From Brevipalpus yothersi (taxonomy: Eukaryota; Arthropoda; Arachnida; Trombidiformes; Tenuipalpidae), in assembly GCA_003956705.1 (NCBI GenBank), contig QZCP01000093.1, positions 80,426-144,425 on the forward strand: a stretch of DNA of 64,000 bases. The letters are read 5' to 3'. Both the position numbers and the translations under genes were made by a program. Shown piece by piece: positions 1 through 12,414 of this stretch (positions are counted from its first letter, which is position 1; each line of letters opens with the position of its first letter). The notes under the pieces were generated by a model that was not told where the DNA came from, searched no databases, and was given only the letters and a program-made list of their open reading frames with translations.

Positions 1-3000
1 TCGGCCACGAACCGAATTTATTGGATCCTCTTCATCGGCATCTTCTTCAACATCATCATCATCCCTATCGTCAACATTATTGATTTCTGGTGGATCAGTA
101 ACAAAAACAACAACAACTACTACTACTACTACTAGCTATACGGAAAACAGTTTACCACACATGCCAGCTCAAACGGCTTCACCTGTGTTAACCACAACAC
201 CAATATCACATCCACCACCTAGACCACCGTCTGCTCCTCATATTTTTTCATCACCCAATACACTTCAAAATCATCATCAGCAACAGCAACAGCAACAGCA
301 ATCCCAACCACAGCAGCCGCAAAATAAGAGTAAAAATGAGTCATCAAATCACATGAGCAATGGAAATGGAATCAATGGAATTTCATCTGTATCAAATAGT
401 AGCTCGATGAATAGTTATCATAATAATAATAACAATAATAATTTCAATAGTAATTCAAGTATGCCATATCGTAAACAATCCGTTTTTGTTGCACCAGCTG
501 GACTCAATTGGATTATTAATGAAAATATTAATCATAATAATAATCATAATGGTCCAGCGAAATTAGCATCAAACTCTTTCAATCTTCCTCTTCCTCCTCC
601 ACCTCCTCCTCCACCATGTTCTCCGTCTAGTAACAAGACAGTAGCCACCACATCGTCTTCTGCTCTTTTAATTTCAACCAATATTAAGCGTGAAAATAGT
701 AGTGGTAGTACTAGTTCTAATAGTAGTGGTAGTAGTTCACCATCTATATCCAATACCAATACTTCACCAATTCCTCAGATAAACATACCAGCCACTGGTG
801 TTGATTGTTCTTCTTCTTCCTCCGCTTTACCTAACCTCTCAACCACCACCTCAACAACATTGCCATCGGATTCTAGTAGTAGTAGTTGCTTTACAACAAG
901 TACAGCCTCACCGTCTTCTACTTTGTCTTCATCATCCTCTTCATCATCATCACTATTACAATCAAAAATCAATCTACATGATATAAAGAAAGATGAAATC
1001 GAAGAACATATAAGTAAAATAATTTCTCAAAATGCCGCTATTGTTGAAACATTGGATCCATTGTGGTCTAAGCGATATTTATCGAGACATTCAGTTTCCT
1101 CCGTGCCAACAGGACATCATTTTTCTTCTAGCCCAAATTTTTCAGCCACAACAACATCATCATCTGTGTCTACATCAGTCCAAAATTCTTCTTCTTCTTC
1201 AATTTCATCCAATATTCTATTCAATCCAGCCGAATTAGCCAGCCGCAGCTCATCGCAAAGTGCCTTACCTAATCGTCGTTTCAGTGAAATAATTGTTGAT
1301 CCCACAAATCGATCAGCATCCAAGCTACAATCTGCACTACTAGGCAAAGTATTTACCACAACCGCAGCCGTAACGGTCATTACTTCATGTGCAAAAACTA
1401 TGCCACTATCTAACTTAAAATCTAGTGGTAATAGTAGTAACAATTTATACAATAGCTCAACAGGAAATCTTCATCATCGTTTATCGGCTACATATTCACA
1501 TGATTTGCTCAACAATAATAATATTATTGCGAACGAGCTACACCAGCCAACAACCGCAACCCGAAGACACAGTGAATTTATGTATCCATCGGTGATTAAA
1601 GTGAATCCAAAAAATCCTTCAACTCTTACCAATGGAAGTGGTAGTAGTAGTATCACTGGTGGTAGCTCAATAAGTTCTCTATCTGCATCCACATTTTGTT
1701 CGATTAAAAAAGATGATGATTCGCCAAGTTTGGTCCGAAATCTGCTAACATCATCCAAATCGAATCAAACGCCAGTCGCACCAGCGATCACTTCTTGTGC
1801 CACTTCTGTGCCCTCTGTAAGAGTCATATCGGTGCCTGATAAATTACCTATTACAATGCCAATAGTTGATATTCCCATGAATGGTAAAACATTGTCATCT
1901 ATCGATGGAAATAATGCTCATCCAGAAAATCCTGAAGGAAGTATTATCAAAGATTTGCTTCTCAAAGCACGAGATGATGGTGATGGTCGTAAAATTAGTC
2001 GCTCAAGTCTAGTATCGCCCGTAAATCATGATGAATTGACAATGCTTGTATATGTGTGTACAATTTGTAAGATAGCATTTCGAAATCGTGAAACTTTGGA
2101 AGCCCATCAGCTCCATTATTGTAAAGCCAATGATACAAGCCATCCAAATGAGACATCCTCAAATCAATTGCAACTATTGAATGACCATGTTCAGCGAAAA
2201 ATATCGGTTATGGAATCAAATTTTCTGCAACATCAACTAACCAGACCAATGCCCTCTCATCGTAATTACCACCTTAATCAACAACAGCAGCAGCAACAAA
2301 TTCTCCCACAGCAGTCTCTAAATGCAAGCTCTATTTCCAGTGCAAATACTTCCATCACCACTTCCCCTGCTGCTTCTACTGTTGCTTCCACTTCTTTTCA
2401 CAAGGTTGATTTAGGCACTTCAATAACTAGTTCATCGCCGCATCAAAGTGTTACCTCTGCTCCCCCGATTGGGAATATACTAAAACAACAGCTTCTATCA
2501 CCATTCCAAGGTCCTCCATTGAAGAAGCGAAAGTCTTCAGAGCCTGTATTTTCAAAATCAAATCAACTCTATCAAAGCCATAGTCACAGCCATCATCATC
2601 AAATGGTAACAAGTCTTCCTACCCCTGGTCAGATGGCTCGAAAAATATCTTCCTCCTCCTCCTTGACTCCTCAAAATAACATTAATTTACCAATAGTAAC
2701 AGCAACAGCAACATCACCGTCAACATTATCATCATCCTCCTCATCATCGTCGATGTCGTTGTCGACGATGAATACACAACAACCGCAAGCAGCGATATTT
2801 AATCGGATGCCGACAGTCAATAACACTGTTCGTTGGAATAGTGAACACAATGGCCATGACACCATTACGATATCGATAACTTCCAACACTACAGGCACTA
2901 AATTGTTAGCTCAAACATTTCCATCATCATCAACCATTCAAAATGATAATCGGCCGGTAGTTCTTCAGCCACAATTCTCTTTATCGCCTACCACCACCCT

Positions 3001-4546
3001 CACTTCATCATCAACACCTTCTTCTTCTTCTCTCTCTCCCACATCATCTCTGTCTATGCCTACCCCCATTGTATCTTCGTCTCTTTCCAGCACTACTAGT
3101 CAATCAACTCTTGGCGATTTGAAGAATGATCAAATTGATCAGGGATTTTCCTCTACCGATATCAAATTGGACATTCTTCCCGATTACTATCCCCATTTGA
3201 AATGTCCTGAAACCAAAATCACTCTCAAAGGACCTCTGTTGTTTCCTGTTTTGCGAACTATTTTATCTGGCAATAGCGATAACGTTGAATTCCAAGTGCA
3301 AGATGAAGTGCCTAGATTTCCTTTTTGCAATGATAATCTTACCAAAGGTAACACAGATTCGGACAAAAGTATGGATGACTCAGGCTCTTGTGTGACTGCT
3401 GTTACCACAGTATCGGAATCAAATCAATTCAATCGGTACATGAGTTATAAACAGGTACCATCTTTGCCAGATTTGCAGGAAGTTTCTACACATGCGACGC
3501 AACAATCGAGAGACAACGATGATGTTGTTAGTATGAAAGAAAAACTAAAATCTTATGATCAACTAACGAACGGAGACGACGGTGATGATGAAAGCGGGGA
3601 GATGGAGGATAAAAATGTTGGCGAGGCAAGAAACCTTGGAAAGAATCGAGTTGTCAATGACAGCACCGCTGCTGCTGCTTACAGCATAAGTAATAGCAAC
3701 GGCAATCTTAGTGACCATGATGTAAGCGAGGGAAACACGAGTATCTCTTGTGGAGAAACCAGCCTTGCTGGTGATTCCCAGAGAGATGGTGATTCAGGCC
3801 AAAGTGTCAGTATAACTATTGCCTCTGATCTTTGTAACTCAACTGGAGGCGGTGAACAGTGTTCATCAGATTCAGCTGTTTCTGTTGAACTAGATACGCT
3901 CGATATAACGATGACCGAGAAAGACTCCTCATCGATGCAGCTCACCAGCATCGCTTCGAGCGTCAAAGGCAATGGAATGGTGTCCCTATCTACCAATTAT
4001 CGTCCGAATTCTCTTCCGTTGAAGAAAAAATCGCTTGAAGCTTTTCGCCTCATTGGCTCTACTCTGGTCAGCCCAGATGAGCCTCGACCCATGCGTAAAT
4101 GTCAGCACTTCTCTATCAATGGATCAGCATACACTCACTTGGGTCTTAAGCTCACCACACGATCAACATTTTGCTGTATCTATCGGCCACAGCCAATGTA
4201 TGTTCCTCAAGAGGCAAAATCAAAGTTATCTATGTACAGCAATTGGCAGATAAGCCCACCACACGATGACATATTCACTCTAGTTGAACCTGGTCAGCTA
4301 TTTGATGCATATGAAACTCGCCAATGGAGATTAGACTCATGCAGTGTGAGATTTACTTTTGCTCCATCTTCGTTGGAAAAATTGTTAGCCAATTTTACTT
4401 GTTCACCATCGGCATACTGGATACGAAAGAAACGCGATGAACTCAATTCTCGTGAATCAACCACCACTACCACACTGACCACTACGAATACAATTAGCCT
4501 TAAAGTAGAGAACAATAATAACAATAATAAGCGGAAAACCATGGAG
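1..4546 (+). CDS. shn: schnurri exon A (low-complexity region, CCHC finger, conserved HIVEP block)
   Basis: Open from the window edge (codon boundaries at 2, 5, 8...) to a strong donor, ATGGAG|GTAAGT, at 4546/4547. The ORF reads on only ten codons past the donor. Most of the exon is Ser/Thr/Asn/Gln-rich, with polyT, polyQ (about 277-320), polyN/H (about 418-555) and polyP (about 585-615) tracts. One C-x2-C-x12-H-x4-C finger lies at about 2050-2133. The 3' part (about 4020-4330) carries the ungapped block conserved in HIVEP proteins. No in-frame stop interrupts 1515 codons, which by itself argues for coding. Confidence 0.92.
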
Positions 4547-4769
4547 GTAAGTAAAAGAGTAACCCCGTTCTCCTAGCTTTTCAAGCTTGCAGCCTCAGGA
4601 ATAACGATGAGGAGGAGGAGGACATTTTCCTTCCCTCTCTCTCTTTCCTTACTCTTACAGTTGAAAAGAGAAGAGAAGAGAAAAGTCTTTTCCTTGGAGG
4701 AAAGTCTTCGCTTCCGAGAAAAGCAGTCTCCTCTCTCTCTATGTGTTCTCTCTTTCCATCTCCCCTTTC

Positions 4770-4834
<65 letters not shown>

Positions 4835-5800
4835 CCAACTTGCCCGCCATAAAACACTGAATGCTTCGCGACTTAGGCCTTAAAGCGGTTAGAAAACTAC
4901 TTTGGGCCAGTTTCTTTGATTTTATTCTTCTTTTGTTACTTGTGTTCGTTGCTAGAATTCTTTCTCCTTTGTTTGTTCACTACTTGTTGACTAGCGAAAT
5001 CGGAGCGTTTTCGAAAATAGCTTGAATCTTACCATTGATTCTACCTCATTTCGTGCTATGGTGTGTGTATGTGGACTACTGCATTTACCCAAAAGCAAAA
5101 GTGGTGTAAACGTAAAATTTTTGTCAAGTTTCCTCTCTCTAACTCTCTCTGTCTTCCTCTTCTCAACTAATAAGTGTCTACTGTGAGAATTCTTCATCAT
5201 CACAAATATGTCTCTCTCTTACACACATACTTACTCTCATTACTAGTTTTTCCCTCACTTATGATCGATATTCGTTCACCTTGATTCATCATCATCGTTA
5301 GTTTGCCATAATTAATTCAATTGGAAGAAAGAGAAAAAGAGAGAGAGAGAAAGTACCTGTTGATGTGATGATCATGTGATATTCCCTTTTTTTCACTCCG
5401 GGAGTGTGTGTTACGTGCACAAACATACGAACAATGTACGATGAGGAGTGCGCTGCGATTTCAAAAAATTTGGTTCGTCGTTTATTATTATTATTCCATA
5501 ATATTTGATTATTATTACAATGAAGAAATGATCTTGAAATCGATCTTGACTCACTTATGAGCGGGGATGGTGACCAGTATTAACCACCACATCTCATTGT
5601 AAACAAAATTGATGTGAGATCGACATTGAACATTGGTGTTGTTGTAGGTCACGGCTCTACTCGATACCCCTTCGATCTCTCCCTCTCCTCCTCCTATTCT
5701 CTCCCCCCTTCCAATTTCTATTCCTCTTCCACCCTCTCTCGTCTCTCACTTTTTCGGTCTCTAACTAGCCAGCAATGATGGAGTGAAAGAGAGAGAGAAA

Positions 5801-5831
<31 letters not shown>

Positions 5832-6892
5832 TTAGTTAGACTGACATTGATTGTTTAATATGGTACCGCTTGTAGGTCACGGCTTCTCACTCTTTCTCTT
5901 CATCTCATTCTCCCCCATATTATGTTCCTCTTCCACCTTCTCCTTAATTCAAATACTCACTCATTCTTTTTTCTCTCTCTCTTTATTTTACTCACTCGTG
6001 CCAACCATCTATCATTGCCAAAACAGGCTTACCACCCTTTATACAACGAGTCGTCCCTGGAAATGAATTCGGTGACACCACGTAAGACCAGTGAGGACAG
6101 ACTGAGCAACATGTCGTCTGGTTTTGAATCGGAAAACAGCAATGATCCCAATCAGCCAAAGAGAGTGAAAATATTCGAAGGAGGCTTCAAATCTAATGAA
6201 GATTACACTTATGTAAGAGGTCGAGGAAGGGGCAAATATGTGTGCGAAGAGTGTGGTATACGGTGTAAAAAGCCATCAATGCTCAAGAAACACATTCGCA
6301 CCCATACCGATCTGAGGCCGTATTCATGTCGCCATTGTGCTTTCGCATTCAAGACCAAAGGCAATTTGACGAAGCACATGAAGAGTAAAGCTCATCACAA
6401 GAAATGCGTTGAATTGGGCATCATACCAGTGCCAACCACCATAGATGAATCGCAGATTGATTGTGAAGCGCTCGCCAAGCAAGAAGCCATCGAACGTAGC
6501 TACGGTGGTGGTACTTTGGCATCGGATGATGAGGAAAATGATCCTGATGATGAAGATGGCTGTGAGGATGACGAAGAAGATGTGTCAGATGACGAAGGTG
6601 TGCCTATTCCAATAATAACAGCAACAGGTGAGACATATATTCCACCATCATCTTTCCCTCTAACGCCCTCGAACATTCCAATCGGACACGCACACACACA
6701 TTCACACTCACTTTCTAAATATTTTTCGATCTTGTACTTGAGAACCCTGTTGATCATTGAATTAGAGTCAGATCATTTTCCTACTTTTGTCCCGGTATTT
6801 TGCGACTTCCAATATCATCCAACTATACTCAGGGCCAATGTGAATGGTGAAGGCTGCTTTTAACAGACCTGAATTTCCTTTACGCGCGCTTG

Positions 6893-6946
<54 letters not shown>

Positions 6947-9900
6947 ATTCTTTTTTCTCTCACACACAAACACTTACACCCTCTCCTTTCTATCATGTCA
7001 TTTTGACATCGAAAGCAGGTCGATATGAGCACAATCGTGTTCAATAATAGACCAGGTTATCGGTGAGCTATGATGGATTAATTTTTGTAACATAAAAATT
7101 TTTGAGTCATTACGAATCGAGAAGCTTATCATATACAGTCTAACCACTTGCTTTTTCATCACTGATGATCTTTGGAAGTGCACTATCATTTACGCACAAT
7201 ATCAATATCTAGCACATTCATCTTTGCCAGGCAAAAAATACCCATGTTTTTCTGCGTGTGTGTCTCTCTTTTTTTTCTCTCTCACTTATTTTTCTTCCCA
7301 CTAGATGAGCAGATTTAGAATCTAATCACTCTTGGCATTGCCACCTTTCCACTTCTATCCTTTTTATCTATTAGGTAATCCATTTTCTGAGCGAAAAATG
7401 ATGGACTTCGAATCGATTACCGAAAAGCAAGTGCCCTCGCATCGCAAGTCCATCATCATGGCTAACGAGGTGGATGAGCAAGAAGTTGCTCGAAGTTTAC
7501 TTGTCCTTTCTGGTTCTGGTGAGTGGTCCACCTCTCTACCCACCATCAGTGAGACTGCACATCAGGGATCCACACCATCCGCACCGATGGCTCTTGCAGA
7601 CACTCCGACTAGTGCGTTTGTAGCCCCAGTGGCTACCAGAGGTAATCCATCTATAGCGATGGTCGGAGAAACAGGAACAGTCAACTTTTCCACCACAGCT
7701 TCTGCTTTCACCTCTCTCGGCCATTACAATCAACCTCTTCAACCATCACTTGGAAGTGAGGCCAGCATAGAGAAATCTGACTTGTTGAAATCGACCGAGA
7801 ATTCCTCCAGGGGTCATTTTTACAACCCTTGCACTTGGACCTCTAGTCTAAACTCTTTCTCAAGACAGCGGTCTTATTCTTTCAATGATGGTCTTATCCG
7901 TAATTTTCCCATCACGTCACCAAGTACTTCAACTCATCCAGATAATTCTAGTATCAGTAGCATCACTTGTAGACAAGTGGAAAAAACACTTGAAAAATCA
8001 TCCAATCCAATCATTGAGACTATATCGACCGACGATAGCAATGATAGTGAATCTGATGATTACTCAGTTAGGCGTTACTCAATGTCCGTTATTCCAGACC
8101 GATCCATGTTTTCCGCTTTTAACAGTGGTTCTTCCTATGGACTTATCGCCAACAATCCGTATAAAACAAATTCGAGAGACTCTCTCTCCTCATCCACCAG
8201 AGGCGATCATGGCCAAACAGTTGACGAATTACCCATCTTCATGAGACCCAGAGCTGGTACAATTGGTAGCTGTTCAGCGACCAGTATTGCCGAAGAAGAG
8301 GGTCCAATTGATCTCAGTAAGCGTAAAAATGCTTTCGATCTATTTCCAAGTGGTAATAGCTCTGGAAGTCATCAAAAAATAATTTCATCAATTGCTGGCA
8401 GGCAAAAATCTGTCACAGGCTTTGGTAATCTGAACCGAGATATAAGCCGCACTTTTTCCACTTCAAGCTCCATGGGTAGCGATTCTTTCAACGGATTTTT
8501 AGCTTCACCTCAATCGATTATGAATCACAATGATGAAGGCAAAGCTGTTTGTCGTACATGTAACAAGACGTTCTCCAAATTGAGTCAACTTCGTATACAT
8601 GTTAATATCCATTATATGGAGCGACCATACCGTTGTGAGTCTTGTGGTGTCAGTTTTCGCACCAAAGGACACTTACAGAAGCATGAACGCTCAGTATCTC
8701 ATTTCAATAAGGTTAATATTAATATGACTTTTGGTACTCCCACCACTGATAACCCTCGGCCGTTCAAGTGTGATGATTGCATCATAGCTTTCCGTATACA
8801 TGGACATTTGGCCAAACATTTGAGATCCAAAGCTCATATAATGAAACTCGAGTGTTCTGGTAAGCTGCCTTGTGGCATGTATGCAGATATGGAGCGTTTC
8901 GGTATTAGCTTAAATGAAATTGACACAAATGATTGTGAAAACAGTCTCCAATCCTTGCAACAAATGGCAGAGAAGATGTATTCAAAGAATGGTGAGGTAG
9001 ATTTGAGTTGGTTAAAATCAAGTGGCTCTAATCCGGTACCCAATGGAAATCATTTGATTGCTGATCCTCCATCTGATCCAAGTGGCTCTGGTGAGGAAGA
9101 CATGAACAGTGAAGGAAACGAAAGTGGTCAGCCTATCAATGCAAATATGAAGACTCATGAAACTTTCCAACCAGACTTTCTACCAATTCAAAGAAGCTAT
9201 AGCTTTTCTGAACCAAGCTCACAGTATCAATCACTTCGAAACTCAATGACCAAACGATTTTCCTTCTCTGATCCGAATCGTCTCAAGAATCCCCATTCTT
9301 CTACATCTGTTCCAAATCGCAATATTTATCCACATACGACCAATCTTCCGTATTTTCAAGACAAAGACCCGAATTCGTCGTCCGTGAAAAGTATCTATTA
9401 CATGGGCAATGTTAACAGCGATGAAAGTCGAACAGCGTCCATACTTTTGTCATCCCATCCTTCAGAGAATTCTGACTCTGATCCTGTTCAATTGACCAAA
9501 ATTATCACACCATCATTGGGTATATCTTCTCAACCGTCGATGAGCTCCAATTTATTGAGCTCTACTCTGACAAATCCTTCAAGTCACCTTTCCAATCAAT
9601 ATCCCGATTGCAATTCAAAATTACTTGTTACTTCTGCACCATTTAATGCTTGCACGTCCACTGCCTCACCAAGCAACTCCTCCTCTTCAATGATACCAGT
9701 TGAAGAGAACTATTCATACCCACCAGCATCTAATGTATCATCTTCATCATCATTGTCATCTTTATCATCTCTTCCGGTGAAAAATGCAATTCTTGGATCA
9801 AACTCTATTGATAAGACTGCTGCGCGGTTACTCACCACATCTTTCCCCTCAACTTCCCCGCAAAACTTTGGCTCAATAAGCCTCAGCAATTCTTCTCCTC

Positions 9901-10244
9901 CAACCGTGGCTTCTTCTTCTTCTTCTTCCCCTCCTGATAACTGTGGATCGTCAGAGAACGATACCACCAATGGAACCTCTAACAATTTGATCTCCATTTC
10001 CGCCAACAATCATTCTTTATCAAGCAGCCAAAGTAAAATAACATCAATTCGTTCAAACACATGCCATCTCTGTAATCAGGTATTTAAAAGTGCAAAATTT
10101 CTTCAAGTTCACCTCTATTGTGACCATCAGCAGCAAAAATCAACTTCCCCCATGGTTGTTTGCAAAGATAATGGAACTCTTGATCCGAATTATAGCAATC
10201 AAAATCACAACGATAATAATAACAATGACCTTACCGTCAGATGA
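1..10244 (+). CDS. shn: Schnurri/HIVEP-family large zinc-finger transcription factor, 5'-truncated by window
   Basis: Three exons join in phase: 1-4546 (donor GTAAGT at 4547, phase 0), 6027-6627 (donor GTGAGA, phase 1) and 7375-10244 (stop TGA 10242-10244), giving about 2671 visible residues. The frame is open from base 2, so the real start and the N-terminal finger pair of the family lie upstream. Visible family signatures are a CCHC HIVEP-type finger (about 2050-2133), the conserved block before 4330 ending in PMYVPQ..SMYSNW, the exon-2 finger pair after RGRGRGKYVCEECG, and a third cluster of three C2H2 fingers (8551-8838) as in Drosophila Schnurri. Known family role: a nuclear DNA-binding cofactor of SMAD/Mad-Medea in BMP/Dpp transcriptional repression. 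A CtBP-type motif and basic runs (PPLKKRK) support a nuclear repressor. Family assignment is firm; the exact count of upstream exons is unknown. Confidence 0.93.
4547..6026 (+). other. schnurri intron A-B
   Basis: A 1480-bp GT..AG intron joining phase-0 ends. It holds a CT array (4773-4831), a purine/pyrimidine-rich stretch and several short GA and GT runs near 5780-5830. A 14-bp word, TGTAGGTCACGGCT, occurs twice (about 5643 and 5871), each time followed by pyrimidine-rich DNA ending in TTCCTCTTCCACC. No further exon was recognised. Confidence 0.75.
4773..4831. repeat. (CT)n array
   Basis: Near-perfect dinucleotide run in schnurri intron A-B. Confidence 0.97.
6027..6627 (+). CDS. shn: schnurri exon B (paired C2H2 fingers plus acidic tract)
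   Basis: The acceptor AAAACAG|GCTTAC at 6026/6027 continues exon A in phase 0. The donor ACAG|GTGAGA at 6627/6628 leaves phase 1, which the next exon accepts. It encodes two fingers, CEECGIRCKKPSMLKKHIRTH and CRHCAFAFKTKGNLTKHMKSKAH, the classic ZAS finger pair of HIVEP1-3/Schnurri that binds kappaB/GGGATTTCCC-type and BMP silencer sites. A long Asp/Glu run follows, as in the family (the acidic part of the ZAS domain), then PIPIITATG across the splice. The in-frame ATG at 6063 is an internal Met, not a needed start. Confidence 0.94.
6628..7374 (+). other. schnurri intron B-C
   Basis: A 747-bp phase-1 intron. It contains a CT array at 6896-6945. A decoy exon-like segment at about 7020-7064 (AG before, GTGAGC after) has the wrong phase: read in phase 1 it stops within ten codons, so it is not placed in the transcript. 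Confidence 0.7.
6896..6945. repeat. (CT)n array
   Basis: Near-perfect run in schnurri intron B-C. Confidence 0.97.
7375..10244 (+). CDS. shn: schnurri terminal exon (CtBP motif, third finger cluster, C-terminal finger)
   Basis: The acceptor TCTATTAG|GTAATC at 7374/7375 accepts phase 1 and rebuilds a Gly codon. Features in order: Ser-rich N part with repeated R-x-x-S-F sites; PIDLSKR at 8303-8323, a CtBP-binding type motif; C2H2 fingers at about 8551-8612, 8632-8703 and 8764-8838, the last two with the conserved KGHLQKHERSVSH and IHGHLAKHLRSKAH helices; then the family-conserved stretch with NEIDTNDCENSL (about 8910-8950). A lone C2H2-like finger (CHLCNQVFKSAKFLQVHLYCDH) lies at about 10059-10125 near the C-terminus. 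The stop is TGA at 10242-10244. Confidence 0.94.
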
Positions 10245-11406
10245 TAACTCTTCAAGGGGACACTGAACCTATCACCTGTCTGGCTGGTGATTTGTTTTCA
10301 CATACGTACACACACTCACACACAGCTTTCGCTCCATTGATCAAGTTACGAACATGTGGATGTGTGTGGTGGAGAGGAAAATCCGTTTGGTTCCTCACCA
10401 AATCAATTTATCCTGGAAAAAAGTTTGGCCTGCATGAGATAGGCTGCTCATTTGAATTCGGCTTTGTGAGAGGAAAAGAGATAGCTTATCACGTTATTGT
10501 TAGGAAAAGTTTTTCGAATTGAATGTAACTTATGTTCGACAGGTTTGAAGTCGTGTATTTACTCTGTGTGTAAAGCTATTGCTATGAAAACGAAGTCTGT
10601 AGAGGCCAAAAATCGAATTTCAAGTTTTTGTTAAGCCTGAACTGTTGGTGTTGAGTAGATTCTCAACCAACGTCTCTCGATCACCAGTGGAAACTGTTAA
10701 CCATCATCATAATTCTGGTTGCTCGAATGCCAAGCGTTGATAATCGATATTTCATCGAGATGAGAGAATTGAGCTTATGAAAGTGATGAAGACACTTTCC
10801 GGCTCGATTCTTTAGTAGATCATGATAAGGTCGATATTTCTTTCAACACCTCTTTTCTAATGTACCTCTCTTCTGACGACTATTAAAGTTTTCTAAAACT
10901 GCTTAATTATTTTTCAAAAAATTCATTACGGATAAAAACAATTGATCGTGCAAATGAGAGCATCCATAAATATTCTTCTTGTTGAAACTTTGGAGAGAAG
11001 CTTTCACACTTCTCCTAAGTGATTTATCTTCATGTTTTCGGTTGAACTTGAATTCTCGGTTGATGATGATTCTAACATGAGCATAAGGGGACATATTTTT
11101 CCATCGATTGTTCACAGCTATTCTGGACATAAAATTTTCCAAACCATGGTATCGATGAGAAGAACTTCAGTGATTAGAGGTTCGTAGCAAGAAAGAATGA
11201 TATAACTTTTGAGCAGGATTCTGCTTAGAAAATAAGGGAAGAGGGCATATTGCCATGAAATTCTTCGAAGTTGGAATGCTTTAAACTTAAATTAGAAACT
11301 AGAGATTCCAGAAAATCTTTCTTCATAAAATTGGGACCTTGTGAAGGTCAATACATGAACCAACGATTGATTCGAACGTGTATGTACAAATATAATTGTA
11401 TGATTC
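10245..11406. other. schnurri 3' UTR and convergent intergenic region
   Basis: No convincing coding exon is seen. Schnurri (+) and the BORCS6-like gene (-) converge here. One ATTAAA variant poly(A) signal lies about 640 bp after the schnurri stop at 10882-10887. The rest is plain AT-rich sequence. Confidence 0.6.
10882..10887 (+). terminator. Candidate schnurri polyadenylation signal (ATTAAA)
   Basis: The most common variant hexamer, about 640 bp downstream of the schnurri stop codon and 520 bp before the convergent gene's stop. It was identified only by motif, and other cleavage sites are possible. Confidence 0.35.
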
Positions 11407-12414
11407 TCACGATGGATTATTGTCAACTTCTTTTTCAAGTAAATCGAGAATCCTTCGTATATCCTTAATCTCATCACTCAGCTTACCGATTGGAACCAGA
11501 ACATTATTCAATTCTTCATACTTGGCTATCAATTGATACATCAATTTGATATTCACATCCACCGAATCACACGTTTGAGACAATGATCTTTCAAAATTTT
11601 TTGTACATTCCACAGTTAAAGCAGTGGTTCGATGAGTGTAAGAGGAAATATTCTGAGCAACTTGATCCAAGCTACCAGCTATAATTTTTGCTTGAGCTTC
11701 CAGCCTTTCCAATGGTGCAAGAGCGAAAAGAGATGATGCAACGGAAGGAGTTCGTGAAGTTTTAGATACTCTGGCAGGTGAAAGCTGTCCTGAAGTTGTT
11801 CGACTTGTAGAAGCTGATGGTCCACTTAATCGAAGCTTCTTTTCAATGTCTTCTTTGACCAAGTTGAGCATTCGATCTTTTTCTTGATTAGTATTCGAGG
11901 TGGAAGCCTTCTCATTGCTTGGAGGTCCAGCAAGTCCTCTGCGTGCGATGGCAGAATTGATATCGGTATTGAATTTAGCATCATAGTCGGCTCTTGCTTT
12001 TGCTGACCAATCAACAATGGTGGACGAAAGCTGTGGAAGAGACATACTTCCACTCACTTGCTTATCATTCTCTGATTCTAAATTTTCTACAAAAGAAAAG
12101 AACGAAGTGTAAGTGGACTGACAATTCATCAACCAATCAAGGACTTATCGGTCAATATTTGACTCACTCAATTCGGTGGTTTCATCCATCTCTGCACACT
12201 CATCAAGATCAAGATCACTATCCCCACCGAACGATATTTCGGTATAAGATGAAACCAAATCTCGTGGCATATCACCATAAGGTCCATCACCGGTCGGTGT
12301 TGTGCTTGATGTGTGGGCTGATGAAGATATTGGTTCACTTTTGTCACTCTTTGACGGTGAAACTGGTGTTTCAACCGGTGGAATTGAGTCACTTGTATCC
12401 TCCTTGGAAGCCAT
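11407..12414 (-). CDS. BORCS6: BORCS6-like subunit of the BORC lysosome-positioning complex
   Basis: Two minus-strand exons: 12168-12414 (ATG at 12414, ends phase 1 before GTGAGT) and 11407-12086 (acceptor TTTTGTAG at 12087-12088, stop TGA 11407-11409). The join makes a 308-residue protein. The N-terminal half is Ser/Pro/acidic and likely disordered. The C-terminal about 110 residues match the BORCS6 (lyspersin) helical domain: LEAQAKIIAGSLDQVAQNIS, then TALTVECT, VDVNIKLMYQLIAKYEELN and IRRILDLLEKEV, in the order expected for the family. Family role: part of the eight-subunit BORC complex on lysosomes that recruits ARL8 and couples to kinesin. Only the C-terminal domain supports the assignment; the N-terminus is not diagnostic. 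Confidence 0.85.
12087..12167 (-). other. BORCS6-like gene intron
   Basis: An 81-bp minus-strand intron, GTGAGT...TTTTGTAG. The phase-1 codon A|AA restores Lys and links the two frames. Short introns such as this contrast with the 7-kb robo introns nearby. Confidence 0.85.

Noticed and set aside
544..4542. Multiple minus-strand ORFs under schnurri exon A
   Set aside because: They are shadows of Ser/Thr/Asn-rich coding sequence; no splice or domain support.
7020..7064. Possible extra schnurri exon between exons B and C
   Set aside because: AG and GTGAGC flank it, but the required phase 1 reading hits a stop; exons B and C already join in phase.
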